Source: Rickettsia typhi
Lineage (GTDB): Bacteria > Pseudomonadota > Alphaproteobacteria > Rickettsiales > Rickettsiaceae
Length of the DNA stretch: 64,000 nucleotides
Assembly (NCBI GenBank): GCA_945875975.1
Contig: CAMCMD010000001.1
Span: 1 to 64,000, forward strand
Direction of reading: 5' to 3'
Under the pieces are notes generated by a model. The model saw only the letters and a program-made list of their open reading frames with translations, was not told where the DNA came from and searched no databases. Shown piece after piece: positions 37,759-48,307 of the stretch (within the stretch, counting starts at the first letter, position 1; every line of letters begins with the position of its first letter). The position numbers and the translations under genes were made by a program.

Positions 37759-37815
37759 TTTGTACTAAATTTATGAAAAGACTTATAGCAGTATTTATTC
37801 TAAATTTAGTACAAA
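37759..37815. repeat. 15-base perfect inverted repeat
   Basis: TTTGTACTAAATTTA (37759-37773) is repeated inverted as TAAATTTAGTACAAA (37801-37815), with a 27-base loop that can add three more pairs next to a bulge. It starts 9 bases after the MFS stop. No T run follows on the minus strand, so it is not a classic terminator; a paired operator or a miniature element end is possible. Confidence 0.65.
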
Positions 37816-37824
37816 TATTATATA

Positions 37825-39120
37825 TTAACCTTCCGAAATCAAAAATTCTTTTGATTTAACTTGATTATATGAGTTTTGAGATCTAAACCCTACTAAGACT
37901 ACTATTATTGAACCTAAACACGCACATATTGGCACAATACTAAGTGAGTATTTATACGCATAAATATCATATATTCGAAGCCCAGAGTCATTCAGAGTCC
38001 CCGTCCAAAATATATCCATTATTTTGCCTATAAAAGTATGGAAAAATGAACCACCTAGCATGTTGATGCAATTTAAAAACGCGATGGTAATACCCAAATT
38101 CTTAGGTTCTACGAGGCTAGAGCCAGCTGAAAAGACAATAACTTGGTAACAACATATAATACCAAGTACAAAAAACAGAAAAGAAAGCTTTATTGGGTTA
38201 TATGTTTTGCTCTGTAATAACAAGACAAATATAATCATCATAGTAAAACCACACATTCCAATAACTGAGTAATTACCAAATCTCTTGCTACACAAGACAA
38301 GCAATGGACCACCAAAAAGCATACCAAAAAATATAAATGATATAAGTCCAGCCGCATCCCCTTTGTTTATACCATAAGCAGTCATTAAGTATGGCACCCC
38401 CCACACATCTCCAAATCCTTCTAATGAACCAACCATCAATAAGTTAGAAAACGCCAACAACCAAATAAACGGTGAAGTAAGAATAGCTTTAAAATTTACT
38501 ATTTTAAAGCTTTCTTGTGGAATATCCGAAATAGATTTTTTTATATTTTGTGGTGAACGTAAAGCAAAATATGTTGCAAAACCTATCATTAGAGATATGC
38601 ATGCCAAAACAACAGCAACCGTTTGCCCACCGTACGTCTCTATAAGCATGCTCACTGGTCTGCCCCCATAGATGCCTCCCATGAGCCCAAACGTAAATGA
38701 AAAACCTATCATTCTTGCATATTGAACCTTTGGAAACCACTCTGAGAGGACCTTTGAAACTCCTAAAAAACCTACTGCTGACCCAGCTCCTATCAAAAAT
38801 CTACTTAACAGAGCTAAATAGAAACTACTTGTGTAAGTAAACATTAAAGTAGCCAGTCCGCACAACACAGCAGATACAAAAATAATGCGCCGAGCACTAA
38901 ATCGATCTAGTAAAATTGCAACTGGGATTTGCATCACGGAATATCCATAATAATAAAATGCTGCAAGCATCCCAAAATGACTTGCATTTATAGAAAATTG
39001 ATCCATGATTTGATTCATCATCAAACTTGGCCAAAGACGTAAAATAAATTGATAAGCAAAAAAAAGTAATGGAAAAAGCCACATAAAAAATGGCAAGTAT
39101 TTATGTCTTAGAGTAAGCAT
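37825..39120 (-). CDS. Major facilitator superfamily transporter
   Basis: The protein has about 431 residues and 12 predicted membrane helices. It shows the MFS loop motif LLDRFSARRIIFVSAVLCGL between helices 2 and 3 and RFLIGAGSAVGFLGVSKVLS in helices 4-5. This resembles the MFS group that rickettsiae hold in many copies for taking up host metabolites. I prefer Met at 39120 (MLTLRHK); a start at 39132 adds four residues. The substrate cannot be inferred. The gene stands alone and is followed by the inverted repeat. Confidence 0.88.
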   Translation of the reverse strand: MLTLRHKYLPFFMWLFPLLFFAYQFILRLWPSLMMNQIMDQFSINASHFGMLAAFYYYGYSVMQIPVAILLDRFSARRIIFVSAVLCGLATLMFTYTSSFYLALLSRFLIGAGSAVGFLGVSKVLSEWFPKVQYARMIGFSFTFGLMGGIYGGRPVSMLIETYGGQTVAVVLACISLMIGFATYFALRSPQNIKKSISDIPQESFKIVNFKAILTSPFIWLLAFSNLLMVGSLEGFGDVWGVPYLMTAYGINKGDAAGLISFIFFGMLFGGPLLVLCSKRFGNYSVIGMCGFTMMIIFVLLLQSKTYNPIKLSFLFFVLGIICCYQVIVFSAGSSLVEPKNLGITIAFLNCINMLGGSFFHTFIGKIMDIFWTGTLNDSGLRIYDIYAYKYSLSIVPICACLGSIIVVLVGFRSQNSYNQVKSKEFLISEG

Positions 39121-39339
39121 ATGCAACCTCATTGTGAATGAACTTAAAAATTAGATTAGTAATAAAAAATGAGCGTGAGAATATGTATTGGCCTTAGCCG
39201 ATAATAATAAGAGAAATAATAGTGATGTTAAAACGGTTGTAGTACATCAAATTAATTAAACACATTTATAAGTTTAGGTTACAGAACTACCTTCATTGTA
39301 GCCCAGTTCGTTCACAAGGTCAATAAGAACTCTATTGAC

Positions 39340-40107
39340 TCAAGTCCAATTAGAACTGTCTGACCATTTCTTGTTTGCTGCGATAAAATAGGGATTTTCA
39401 AAACCCTCTTTTGCATAGATCATCTCTTTACCAACTAACGTACAAATTCTTCCTCCAGCAGCCTTAACCAGAGCGTGGCCAGCGGCAGTATCCCATTCCA
39501 TAGTTGGGCCAAATTTAGGGTAAACATCCCCTGCTCCTTCAGCGATCATGCATAACTTAACAGAACTTGGCACTGCAATAATTTCAGAAAACTCATTTTC
39601 TTTTAAATAATTTTTTGTTTCAGAGTTAAAGTTATGGGAACTAACAACAGCTACAAACCCATCTTGTTTGTGCGGATTGTTACCAACAATTTGACCATTC
39701 TCTTGTATACAAAGGTTCATGTTCTCGTCAGTAAAATAAAGCCGATCCTTGGCTGGAAGGTAAACAAAACCAAATGTTGGTATTTTATTATCTATCATCG
39801 CTATATTTACAGTAAAACTATCATTATTTTTGATAAAACTTCTCGTTCCATCAATTGGATCAATAAGCCAAAATTGCTTTTTATCCGTTATATCAACTAA
39901 TGGCCTCTCTTCACAAATAACAGGTATAGATGGCATAATTTCCTGTAATCTAGTGAATATATAATCACTAATTTGTATATCCGCATTAGTCACAGGAGAG
40001 TTATCTTTTTTAGTTTTTATTTCAAGACCATGCTCTCTAGCTTCAACAGCAATTTTACCCGCTACTATTATTATTTCTTTTACCGCTTGAATAAGCATCT
40101 TGTCCAT
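39340..40107 (-). CDS. cysQ: 3'(2'),5'-bisphosphate nucleotidase CysQ
   Basis: The 255-residue protein belongs to the inositol-monophosphatase superfamily. Metal-binding motifs are the Glu in VICEERP, DPIDGTRSF at about 88-96 and WDTAAGHALVKAAGG near the C-terminus. The KTKKDNSPVTNADIQIS segment is typical of CysQ, which removes 3'-phosphoadenosine 5'-phosphate. Because Rickettsiales do little sulfate assimilation, its role may be clearing pAp from acyl-carrier-protein synthesis or RNA turnover. Confidence 0.92.
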   Translation of the reverse strand: MDKMLIQAVKEIIIVAGKIAVEAREHGLEIKTKKDNSPVTNADIQISDYIFTRLQEIMPSIPVICEERPLVDITDKKQFWLIDPIDGTRSFIKNNDSFTVNIAMIDNKIPTFGFVYLPAKDRLYFTDENMNLCIQENGQIVGNNPHKQDGFVAVVSSHNFNSETKNYLKENEFSEIIAVPSSVKLCMIAEGAGDVYPKFGPTMEWDTAAGHALVKAAGGRICTLVGKEMIYAKEGFENPYFIAANKKWSDSSNWT

Positions 40108-40187
40108 TTTGCGTACGCTATTTTGTTATTCCATCCAAAGTTATACTCTCTACAACTATTGTGTAGTTTTAGCGGATGGGGAGTTAT

Positions 40188-41057
40188 TTATCTATGTTTT
40201 AAACTAGCCATATACGTGTTAACTAGCAAATAGGCTACTGTCATGGGCCCCACTCCACCCGGAACCGGTGTAATATATTTTACATGATCTTTTACGCTTT
40301 GAAAATCTACATCACCTACCATAGTGCATTTATTCTCCAAGAATAAGCGATTAATCCCTACATCTATCACTACAGCATTAGAATTAAAATACTCTTTTGT
40401 AAGGAATTTAGGTCTACCAATTGCTGATACTACAATGTCTGCTCTGGATGTAATAGATACCAAATCTCTAGTTTTTGAATGACAAATCATGACACTACAA
40501 TCTTCCTTAAGAAGTAGAGCTGCAAGGGGGCGGCCAACAATATTCGATCTACCAATCACTACGACATTTTTGCCAACTAAATCATCCACGCAAGACTTGA
40601 TTAATGCAAGGCAACCCCTTGCAGTACATGGCACAAAACCATTCTCGAATGGACTATACAATAACCCTATATTTATTGGATGAAACCCGTCTACATCTTT
40701 GTCTGGATGCACAGCCATTATTACTTTTGCTTTGTCGATATGATCTGGTAATGGAAGCTGGATAATAATTCCAGAAATTTCTGGATCATTATTTAGACGG
40801 CTAACCTCACTTAATAGCACTTTTTCAGGCAAATCGCTATCAAATTGTTTGAGCTCAGTCAGTATACCAACTCTTAAAGCCGCCCTAATTTTATTTTGAA
40901 CGTATATCGTACTAGCTGGATCATCTCCAACTAATATTATAGCAAGTTTAGCCGGCCTAAATTCTTGCTGCTTGTCATTCTCAATTTTGGCTTTTAAATC
41001 CGCGAGGATTATTTCGCTAATTTCTTTACCATCTATTATAATAGCTTCTTTTATCAC
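40188..41057 (-). CDS. folD: Methylenetetrahydrofolate dehydrogenase/cyclohydrolase
   Basis: FolD oxidises methylene-tetrahydrofolate and converts it on to formyl-tetrahydrofolate. The 289-residue protein shows the catalytic Lys in [29 protein letters not shown], the nucleotide-binding [18 protein letters not shown] and the C-terminal [13 protein letters not shown]. Length is normal. It uses the folate intermediate made by glyA and supports formylation of initiator tRNA. Gaps of 80 to 120 bases on each side suggest its own transcription unit. Confidence 0.96.
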   Translation of the reverse strand: MIKEAIIIDGKEISEIILADLKAKIENDKQQEFRPAKLAIILVGDDPASTIYVQNKIRAALRVGILTELKQFDSDLPEKVLLSEVSRLNNDPEISGIIIQLPLPDHIDKAKVIMAVHPDKDVDGFHPINIGLLYSPFENGFVPCTARGCLALIKSCVDDLVGKNVVVIGRSNIVGRPLAALLLKEDCSVMICHSKTRDLVSITSRADIVVSAIGRPKFLTKEYFNSNAVVIDVGINRLFLENKCTMVGDVDFQSVKDHVKYITPVPGGVGPMTVAYLLVNTYMASLKHR

Positions 41058-41179
41058 GGATTTTACTTTTATTAATTAGCATTATCTACTAAGCATGTTG
41101 TAGAATCACTCTTTAGCTACCACCGCTTGCACCTCTTACTATAATGATCTCTGCGCTTAATGGTCCCTGTAGTTGCTTT

Positions 41180-42460
41180 CTATACAGAATCTCCAGTAAC
41201 TCTAATAATATCTGCTCCACAATTCATAAGTTTTCTTTCCAAAGATTGATACCCTCTATCCAAGTGATAGACTCTTCTCACTTTTGTTTCCCCATAAGCG
41301 CAAAGCCCAGATATAACAAGGGAAACTGATGCTCGTAAGTCGCTAGCCATCACTTCTGCCCCGGTCAATTCCTTTACACCTTGAACTATAGAGTTATTTC
41401 CATTGATTATAATATTTGCCCCCATTCTACACAACTCAGGTGCATGCATAAATCTATTCTCAAAGATATTCTCAGAAATAATAGATACTCCATCAGAAAG
41501 TGTCATAAAACTCATAAACTGAGCCTGAAGATCAGTAGCAAATCCTGGATAGGGCTGAGTAGAAATATTTACTGGCTTGATTACACCTTTATGCCTAATA
41601 CGAATATAATCTTGGCCACATTCTATCACAGAACCAGCTTCTTTCATTCGCTCAGCAAGATTTTCTATTATATCATAACTAATTCCTCTAAGTGTAACAT
41701 CACCACGAGTTGCTGCAACCGCTAACATATAAGTACCAGCTTCAATTCTATCTGGAATTACTCGATGAGTTGCTCCATGTAATTTTTTCTTACCAATAAT
41801 TCGAAGCTCACTTGAGCCAATACCCTCTATTTCTGCCCCCATTTTTACGAGGCAATGACACAAATCTGAAATCTCCGGTTCTTTGGCACAATTTAAGAAA
41901 TATGATTCTCCTTCTGCAAGAACAGCAGATAGTATGGCATTAATAGTAGCCCCAACAGACGGCTTAATAAAAGCAAAATGACATCCTTGCAACTTACCAG
42001 TACAACTAGCCTGAATATATCCATCTTTAATTTTTATCCTCGCCCCAAGCGCTTCCATAACAGCAATATGCAAATCAACTTGTCTTGCACCAATAGCACA
42101 GCCACCTGGTAGTGATACTTTAGCTTTACCAAATCTTGCTAAAAGTGGGCCAAGAACCCAAATTGACGCTCTCATCTTACGAACGATGTCATAAGGAGCT
42201 GTATAATTCTGTATATTAGAAGAAGATAAATTTAAAGAGTAACTATCATCCTCTGAGTCCATAAAGCTGATAATAGAGCCATGATTTTCCAATAAAGCCT
42301 TCATAGTAGCTATATCCGACAGCTTTGGTACGCGAGTTAGTTGTAAAATATCCTCTGTCAACAAAGATGCCGCCATAATTGGCAGCGAGGCATTTTTAGA
42401 GCCACTAATATTTATTTCACCAATAAGAGGTTTTCCACCTTTTATTAAAATACTATCCAT
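41180..42460 (-). CDS. murA: UDP-N-acetylglucosamine 1-carboxyvinyltransferase
   Basis: MurA starts peptidoglycan synthesis by adding enolpyruvate to UDP-GlcNAc in the cytoplasm. The 426-residue protein has the N-terminal [20 protein letters not shown], the catalytic Cys in [15 protein letters not shown] (the fosfomycin target), and [10 protein letters not shown] later on. Because the active-site Cys is kept, the enzyme should be fosfomycin-sensitive. With ldcA it indicates that this organism still makes and recycles a murein layer. Confidence 0.97.
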   Translation of the reverse strand: MDSILIKGGKPLIGEINISGSKNASLPIMAASLLTEDILQLTRVPKLSDIATMKALLENHGSIISFMDSEDDSYSLNLSSSNIQNYTAPYDIVRKMRASIWVLGPLLARFGKAKVSLPGGCAIGARQVDLHIAVMEALGARIKIKDGYIQASCTGKLQGCHFAFIKPSVGATINAILSAVLAEGESYFLNCAKEPEISDLCHCLVKMGAEIEGIGSSELRIIGKKKLHGATHRVIPDRIEAGTYMLAVAATRGDVTLRGISYDIIENLAERMKEAGSVIECGQDYIRIRHKGVIKPVNISTQPYPGFATDLQAQFMSFMTLSDGVSIISENIFENRFMHAPELCRMGANIIINGNNSIVQGVKELTGAEVMASDLRASVSLVISGLCAYGETKVRRVYHLDRGYQSLERKLMNCGADIIRVTGDSV

Positions 42461-42514
42461 ACTAAAACCTTAATTTTTACCGCAATTATGAGAGAGTCCC
42501 CACAGCGGTTCTCT

Positions 42515-42543
42515 GTCATGGCAGAACTACTCTTCGCCATGAC
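42515..42543. repeat. Hairpin 1 between murA and rpsA
   Basis: GTCATGGC (42515-42522) pairs perfectly with GCCATGAC (42536-42543) over a 13-base loop. It sits in the short gap between the two minus-strand genes. Confidence 0.5.
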
Positions 42544-42580
42544 TACCATGTAGGTTTTTTAAGACTCAAAATTTAGATGA

Positions 42581-42622
42581 GGAATACCCTTCGGAAAGCA
42601 CAAAAGCCTCTGATGGTATTCC
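42581..42622. repeat. Hairpin 2 just downstream of rpsA
   Basis: GGAATACC (42581-42588) pairs perfectly with GGTATTCC (42615-42622). It lies 23 bases past the rpsA stop. It may contribute to rpsA termination, although no T run follows on the minus strand. Confidence 0.5.
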
Positions 42623-42645
42623 CCCTGATATTTTGCAATTATAGT

Positions 42646-44367
42646 TTATTTTTTGTCTTCCTTTTCTCCAAGGGCAGCACCTAAAATATCACCAAGACTT
42701 GCTCCACTATCAGTAGAACCGTATTCTTTAATCGCTTTATCACGCTCATCAATTTCCAAAGCCTTAATTGATAAATTTAATCTACCGCCATTTTTCTCGA
42801 TAGCGATAATCTTAGCATCAATCCTATCACCTTGGGCAAATCTTTCTGGTTTTTGTTCAGATCTTTCAGCAGAAAGCTCAGTTTTCTTAATAAAACCAGT
42901 AGCATTTTCATCAACGCTTACTTCTACACCGTCATTGTTTGTACTTATTACTACGCAAGTTACAACCACATTCTTTTTGTAAACTTCGACAACAACCGCT
43001 TGATCAGGTTCTTCTGTAAGTTGCTTAATGCCGAGTGCTACTCTATCTTTCTCTATGTCTATATTAAGAACCTTACACTCAACTTCATCACCTTTATTAT
43101 AGTTCTTTAACAACTCTACCCCGTCATTTTCCCAACTAATGTCAGATTCATGAATCATTCCGTCTGTGTTCTTATCCAAAGCAACGAACATACCAAAATC
43201 AGTAATATTCCTAATTGGAGCTTTAATAATACTGCCAACAGGATTTTGCTCTGCAAATTTAACCAGTGGATTATTCTGACATTTTTTAATACTTAAAGAA
43301 ATTCTATGTCTTTCAGTATCAACATCCAGAATAACAAACTCAACTTCTTGGCCTATATTCAATAATTTTTTAGGATTTTGACTTGACTTACCCCAAGCAA
43401 TTTCAGAAGAATGAACCAGTCCTTCAATACCATCTTTAAGTTCAATAAATACGCCGTAATCAGCAATATTAGTAATTTTACCAGACATAACTTTGCCAAT
43501 TGGAAATTCTTCAGTAATATTTTCCCATGGATTTGCATCTAGCTGCTTCATACCAAGAGAAATCCTCTTAGTCTCTTCATTGAACTTAATAACCATAACT
43601 TTTACATCTTGGCCAAAACTTAGCACCTCAGAAGGATGGTTAATTCTGCTCCAAGAAATATCTGTTACGTGTAACAATCCATCTACACTTCCAAGATCAA
43701 CGAACGCACCGTAATCAGTAATATTTTTAACAACTCCATCAAGAACATCACCCTCTTTAATATTCGCAAGCATTACTTCTCTAGCTTCAGATCTTGACTC
43801 TTCAAGAATAGCTTTTCTTGAAACAACAATATTACCAAGCTTTCTATCCATTTTAAGAATCTGGAAAGGCTGCGGTATATTCATGAAAACTGTTGGATCT
43901 TTGATTGGCCTTACATCTGCTTGGCTGCCAGGTAAGAACGCAATAACGCCATCTAAATCAACTGTAAAGCCGCCTTTAACTCTACCAAATATGGTACCAG
44001 TAATGTTTTCTGCCTTTTCAAATACTCTTTCAAGCTTAATCCATGACTCTTCACGAATTGCTTTTTCACGACTAAGGACAGTTCCTCTTCTACCTTCAAC
44101 TTTTTCTACATATACATCAACGATGTCTCCAACTTTAGGAAGCTCTTGTCCCTTTATTAATTGAAATTCACTAACAGCAATTCTGCCTTCATTTTTTAGT
44201 CCTACATCAACAACAATCACTTCGGAAGTAGTTTCTACTACCTGGCCTTTTACTACGGAACCTTCTTTTACGTGTGAAGTAGTTACAGTTTCAAGTAATT
44301 TTGCAAAATCTTCGTCTGAAGTGTTAACATTTTCAAGCTGAGGAACAAATCTTTTTTTTATGGTCAT
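42646..44367 (-). CDS. rpsA: 30S ribosomal protein S1
   Basis: S1 unwinds and holds mRNA on the small ribosomal subunit. The 573-residue protein has six S1 (OB-fold) repeats. The best are units 3-5, with [40 protein letters not shown] and [20 protein letters not shown]. The C-terminal tail is acidic and lysine-rich. Length and repeat number match alphaproteobacterial S1. It follows cmk on the same strand, the classic cmk-rpsA pair, with 86 bases between them. Confidence 0.97.
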   Translation of the reverse strand: MTIKKRFVPQLENVNTSDEDFAKLLETVTTSHVKEGSVVKGQVVETTSEVIVVDVGLKNEGRIAVSEFQLIKGQELPKVGDIVDVYVEKVEGRRGTVLSREKAIREESWIKLERVFEKAENITGTIFGRVKGGFTVDLDGVIAFLPGSQADVRPIKDPTVFMNIPQPFQILKMDRKLGNIVVSRKAILEESRSEAREVMLANIKEGDVLDGVVKNITDYGAFVDLGSVDGLLHVTDISWSRINHPSEVLSFGQDVKVMVIKFNEETKRISLGMKQLDANPWENITEEFPIGKVMSGKITNIADYGVFIELKDGIEGLVHSSEIAWGKSSQNPKKLLNIGQEVEFVILDVDTERHRISLSIKKCQNNPLVKFAEQNPVGSIIKAPIRNITDFGMFVALDKNTDGMIHESDISWENDGVELLKNYNKGDEVECKVLNIDIEKDRVALGIKQLTEEPDQAVVVEVYKKNVVVTCVVISTNNDGVEVSVDENATGFIKKTELSAERSEQKPERFAQGDRIDAKIIAIEKNGGRLNLSIKALEIDERDKAIKEYGSTDSGASLGDILGAALGEKEDKK

Positions 44368-44453
44368 AACAATTTATACTTCATGACTAAATAAATGCCA
44401 AATTTAGCCAAGTTTTAAGTTAACAAAATAAAGTAAATCAAAGGCACTTAAAC

Positions 44454-45119
44454 TTATGATGATTTACTAACAATATCTTTTATTCTTTGGATTACTTGAT
44501 CTGCGGTAAGATTAGTTGTGTCAATAATATAAGCATCACTTGCTGGTATCAAAGGCGCTATTGAGCGTGACATATCTCGCTCATCTCTACTTTTCAATAA
44601 ATCCAAAACGTCGCTGAGTATACAATCTTTTCCAGCATCGCGCAACTGTTTATATCTGCGCATTGCCCGGACTTCTGCAGACGCAGTAATAAAGATTTTT
44701 AGGTCTGCATTTGGCGCAATAATTGTCCCAACGTCTCGCCCCTCCATAATTATTCTAGGAGTTACTTGAATTAGTTTTTTTAAGTAAACACCTAAATTTT
44801 GCCTAACCTCTGGCAATGTCGATAGCTTCGAAGCAAACTCCCCTATTATCTCAAGATTAAGATCTACACCCTTAGTTCTTGAAATAAGATCTACATTTCG
44901 TGATAACTCTATAATTGTTTGCTCATCTTCTGCACGGATGTTTTCTTGTAAACATATATATGCAAGACCCCTATAAACAATACTAGAAGCAACATAAATC
45001 AGTGCAAATTCTTCTGCCAACAAATGGGCTATGTGTCCCTTGCCTGAAGCACCAGGACCATCCAGCGCAATGACAAAATTCAAATTATTATTGTATGCCT
45101 TATCTAACAAATTCATCAA
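44454..45119 (-). CDS. cmk: Cytidylate kinase
   Basis: Cmk phosphorylates CMP and dCMP. The 221-residue protein has the P-loop LDGPGASGKGHIA near residues 19-31, the substrate-binding MEGRDVGTIIAPNA and the lid with RDERDMSRSIAPL. I keep the double-Met start; the second Met is equally possible. It lies upstream of rpsA on the same strand, an arrangement kept across proteobacteria. Confidence 0.95.
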   Translation of the reverse strand: MMNLLDKAYNNNLNFVIALDGPGASGKGHIAHLLAEEFALIYVASSIVYRGLAYICLQENIRAEDEQTIIELSRNVDLISRTKGVDLNLEIIGEFASKLSTLPEVRQNLGVYLKKLIQVTPRIIMEGRDVGTIIAPNADLKIFITASAEVRAMRRYKQLRDAGKDCILSDVLDLLKSRDERDMSRSIAPLIPASDAYIIDTTNLTADQVIQRIKDIVSKSS

Positions 45120-45225
45120 ATCACCATATTTTTCCTATGTTTTTATGACGTTTTTTATCTTTTAGCAAATTAAATTCTTGAAGTTTTATAAAATTAAGAG
45201 TAAAAAAATGGGATCTATATGGTCG

Positions 45226-45256
45226 TTGACTGACTGTCTAAGAAACACTTTATAAT
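45226..45256 (+). promoter_or_regulatory. Promoter of the tRNA-Val gene
   Basis: A consensus -10 box TATAAT lies at 45251-45256, six bases before the tRNA. TTGACT at 45226-45231 is a -35 match with a long 19-base spacer. The -10 is convincing; the -35 less so. Confidence 0.5.
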
Positions 45257-45261
45257 ATTAA

Positions 45262-45338
45262 GGGCGATTAGCTCAGTTGGTTAGAGCGCTACGTTGACAT
45301 CGTAGAGGTCGGAAGTTCGAATCTTCTATCGCCCACCA
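45262..45338 (+). tRNA. tRNA-Val (anticodon GAC), CCA encoded
   Basis: The 77-base gene folds into a standard cloverleaf. The acceptor arms are GGGCGAT and ATCGCCC, the D-arm has AGCTCAGTTGGTTAGAGC, the anticodon stem CTACG/CGTAG holds the loop TTGACAT (anticodon GAC at 45296-45298), and the T-arm holds GTTCGAAT. The 3' CCA is encoded. It reads GUC and GUU valine codons. Confidence 0.97.
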
Positions 45339-45397
45339 TTGTATAGCCTATATTACAAGACTAGTTTCTAGCTTCTAACCTCCTAATTAAGACCAAG

Positions 45398-46822
45398 TTA
45401 CGCTCCCCTCGCACTCTGTTGGTTTCGCGACGTAGAAACGTTGTGCGATATACTAGGACTTCCTATAGAAATATTTTGTGTTTTGTCTACTATCTTAAGA
45501 GGTATTCTTGTACTTTCTTTTCCACTCATAGACTCGACTCTTACCCTGTCTCTGGTAGCAACTTTCCTTTGAACAGCTTGAACTTTACGCTCCGCTTTAT
45601 ATTCATTGATTTCTTTTTTATAGGCATAGCCAAATGTAATTTTATTGGCAAAATTTTTAAAAGCACTGGGCTTAGGTGCTGTAATTTCCGTTTTTCTTGT
45701 TTCTTTATAAACAGGTTTTTTGTGAAATTTTTCCTGATTTATCCCTCCTACAAACTCTCCCGATGACTTACCTGGTATTGCTTCTGCAAGTTCAATGCTG
45801 AAATCTTTCGCATTTAATTTTGTAATGGAAGAAATATCCTCCATTTTAAGACTAGCATGAATGCCGTTATATTTTTTAGGCACTACTGTTCCATCATATT
45901 CTGGCTCACCTGTAGCTTTTTTTTTCATGGCTAAATCATCAAATTTCGAAGCGCCAGTGGGGCTTATCGGATCAGACGCGCCAATTTTAGAGTGTTTACT
46001 AGAATAAGGAGCTGCACCCTCTATACCGATCATTATCGAACCTGGAGTATCCTTAGTCGCGGGCGTATAGTGTATGTACAAATGACCATGATCTCCGTCT
46101 GGTTTATTCACACGATTACCTGCACTATCAAGACCACCAAATTCAGCGTCAACTGCAAGATCAACGCCCCAGTGTTTTGTCTTTTTACCTAGAATTTTAT
46201 TATTTAAAAAATCCTTTAATCCAATAGTGAATCCCTTTTTTTCAATTACTTTACCACTGCCAGTTACTGCCACATCATGAGTTGCAGCCGCTCTATTATA
46301 AACATATTTTGGTTCTTTCTCACTCATCGCTTTATTAGGATCCTGCGATCTCGATCTACCATCCTTACTTGTGTCCCCAGAAGTAAGCCAGTTAATAAGA
46401 TCATCATTGCTACCTGGCGGGATTTGGATCATCGTTCTTGAGCCATGACTTAAGTAAGAAGATACTGGAAGGTTATTTTCAGAAGCGCTAACTTCTCTTC
46501 CCCTCTCTGAAGTTACAGTCATCCCAGATGAGCCCATCATCATCAAAGCTCTTTTATAAACAGCGACAGATTCTACCTCTTGCTTTAATTGACCTGCTCT
46601 AACTCCAAATTTACCTCCACTGGCTTTTGTACTTCCAAGGACGCCCTCTGCTCTTTCCGCTCGTCCTATCAATACCGCTGACTTGTTCTTGTCCTGCTCT
46701 ATTTCTTCTGCAAAGGATTTTGGTTCCAGCTCTTTTACGAGTGTATCAACGGATCTTTTAGTGAACCGGTCTTCTTTTATAGAAGTTTTTTTCTTATAAT
46801 TAGGATCTTTTTTTCCGAACAT
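45398..46822 (-). CDS. Large hydrophilic protein of unknown function, candidate effector
   Basis: The 474-residue protein has no signal peptide or membrane helix. Its basic N-terminal region (MFGKKDPNYKKKTSIKEDRF) and its C-terminal 100 residues are Lys/Arg/Ser-rich and look disordered. The middle (about 215-340) seems folded, with KHWGVDLAVDAEFGGLD, DGDHGHLYIHYTPATKD and GSIMIGIEGAAP. These His, Asp and Glu residues could bind metal, but I recognise no family. The size, polarity and lack of housekeeping context fit a type IV secreted effector; this is inference. It lies next to the tRNA-Val gene, a frequent insertion site. Confidence 0.6.
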   Translation of the reverse strand: MFGKKDPNYKKKTSIKEDRFTKRSVDTLVKELEPKSFAEEIEQDKNKSAVLIGRAERAEGVLGSTKASGGKFGVRAGQLKQEVESVAVYKRALMMMGSSGMTVTSERGREVSASENNLPVSSYLSHGSRTMIQIPPGSNDDLINWLTSGDTSKDGRSRSQDPNKAMSEKEPKYVYNRAAATHDVAVTGSGKVIEKKGFTIGLKDFLNNKILGKKTKHWGVDLAVDAEFGGLDSAGNRVNKPDGDHGHLYIHYTPATKDTPGSIMIGIEGAAPYSSKHSKIGASDPISPTGASKFDDLAMKKKATGEPEYDGTVVPKKYNGIHASLKMEDISSITKLNAKDFSIELAEAIPGKSSGEFVGGINQEKFHKKPVYKETRKTEITAPKPSAFKNFANKITFGYAYKKEINEYKAERKVQAVQRKVATRDRVRVESMSGKESTRIPLKIVDKTQNISIGSPSISHNVSTSRNQQSARGA

Positions 46823-46972
46823 AAATCTTTAACCCATAATATGATTAGCTTAATCATCATAAAAAAGACTAATAAAGTCTAAATATTTAAAGAAATCTTA
46901 GGAAATGAGTTGTGTTTAGAGTGACAAATTAAACCCACAATAGTCACCTTGGGCAATAAATTGGCTAAATTT

Positions 46973-48307
46973 TTATACCAAACCTTTCAGTTGCTTTAGA
47001 TGCATAATTGGCTGCAAGCCATCGATTTTTTGTTTTGAGGAACAGTACATTGAGGTAAAACCTAGCTTTGTCGCTTCTTTTATACGCGCTTCAGTTTGCG
47101 ATACTTTCCGTACTTCACCTGAAAGCCCTACCTCACCAAAAAAAATACTTCCTTGAGGTAACGGCTTATTACCCGCTGCAGAAATTAAAGCAGCTGCAAC
47201 CGCTAAATCAGCAGCTGGCTCAGTTATACGCAACCCACCAGCCACACTTAAATATACCTCATGCGAGCTTAAGTTTAAACCAAATCTTACTCCTAAAACT
47301 GCAATAATCATGGATAATCGATTATTGTCCCAGCCAACAACTGACCTACGCGGCGTTGCCATATTGGTTGGGGCTATCAAAGCTTGAATTTCTATCAACA
47401 GAGGCCTTGATCCTTCAATACCCGCGAATACCGCACTACCACTCACATTATTCTCTCTTTCCATTAAAAATAATTCAGAAGGGTTGGAAATTTCTACAAG
47501 CCCATGAGAACTCATCTCAAAAACCCCAATTTCATTAACACCCCCAAATCGATTTTTAATCGAACGCAATATACGAAAATGATTATTGTGATCACCTTCA
47601 AAATAGAGCACAGTATCAACCATATGTTCTAGAACCTTTGGACCAGCAATTTGTCCATCCTTGTTGACATGACAAGCTAAAAGTAAAGTAATATTATTTT
47701 GTTTAGCATAGTTGATAAGCTGATGAGCGCAGGCTCTTATTTGAGAAACAGTACCTGGAGCAGATGAAAACTCGGTCGAAGCAACAGTCTGAATAGAATC
47801 GATAATCACAACATTTAACTGCTTTTTATTTTGATCTAATGTTGAGATAATATCCTCAACATTCGTAGCTGCTAATAAACCGGTATTGTTATCACTAACG
47901 CCAAGCCTCTGAGCACGTAACTTTATCTGATTGGTTGATTCTTCACCAGTAATATACAAGCATCCTATATTTGAGTTAGCAAGGCTTGTGCAAAGCTGCA
48001 GGAGTAGAGTAGATTTCCCAATACCAGGATCGCCTCCAATCAATATTGTACTACCAGCTACTAGCCCTCCACCTAGAACACGATTCAATTCTTCAATCGG
48101 CGTTTTGGTTCTGATTGTAAATTCAACTTTACCATTAAGCTTATGTATTTCTTGTACATTACCAGTTTTAGGTACCATAATCTTACTAGCAGAAGCAGAT
48201 TCTTCTGTAATAGTACCCCACTCAAGACATTCTAGGCATTGCCCCATCCATTTGCTGCTTACACTGCCGCAACTAGTGCAAGAATAAGTACTCTTATTTT
48301 TGGTCAT
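46973..48307 (-). CDS. radA: DNA repair protein RadA
   Basis: RadA is a RecA-like ATPase that drives branch migration in recombination. The 444-residue protein has the N-terminal C4 zinc finger (CTSCGSVSSKWMGQCLEC), Walker A GGDPGIGKSTLLLQ, the RadA motif KNRFGGVNEIGVF and a C-terminal Lon-protease-like domain with PAADLAVAAALIS. It overlaps the end of rsmD by 14 bases and is the last gene of the DUF3576-leuS-rluB-rsmD-radA run. Confidence 0.96.
   Translation of the reverse strand: MTKNKSTYSCTSCGSVSSKWMGQCLECLEWGTITEESASASKIMVPKTGNVQEIHKLNGKVEFTIRTKTPIEELNRVLGGGLVAGSTILIGGDPGIGKSTLLLQLCTSLANSNIGCLYITGEESTNQIKLRAQRLGVSDNNTGLLAATNVEDIISTLDQNKKQLNVVIIDSIQTVASTEFSSAPGTVSQIRACAHQLINYAKQNNITLLLACHVNKDGQIAGPKVLEHMVDTVLYFEGDHNNHFRILRSIKNRFGGVNEIGVFEMSSHGLVEISNPSELFLMERENNVSGSAVFAGIEGSRPLLIEIQALIAPTNMATPRRSVVGWDNNRLSMIIAVLGVRFGLNLSSHEVYLSVAGGLRITEPAADLAVAAALISAAGNKPLPQGSIFFGEVGLSGEVRKVSQTEARIKEATKLGFTSMYCSSKQKIDGLQPIMHLKQLKGLV

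Noticed and set aside
47931..48287. 118-codon plus-strand frame
   Set aside because: Antisense to the radA zinc finger and Walker A region; a shadow.
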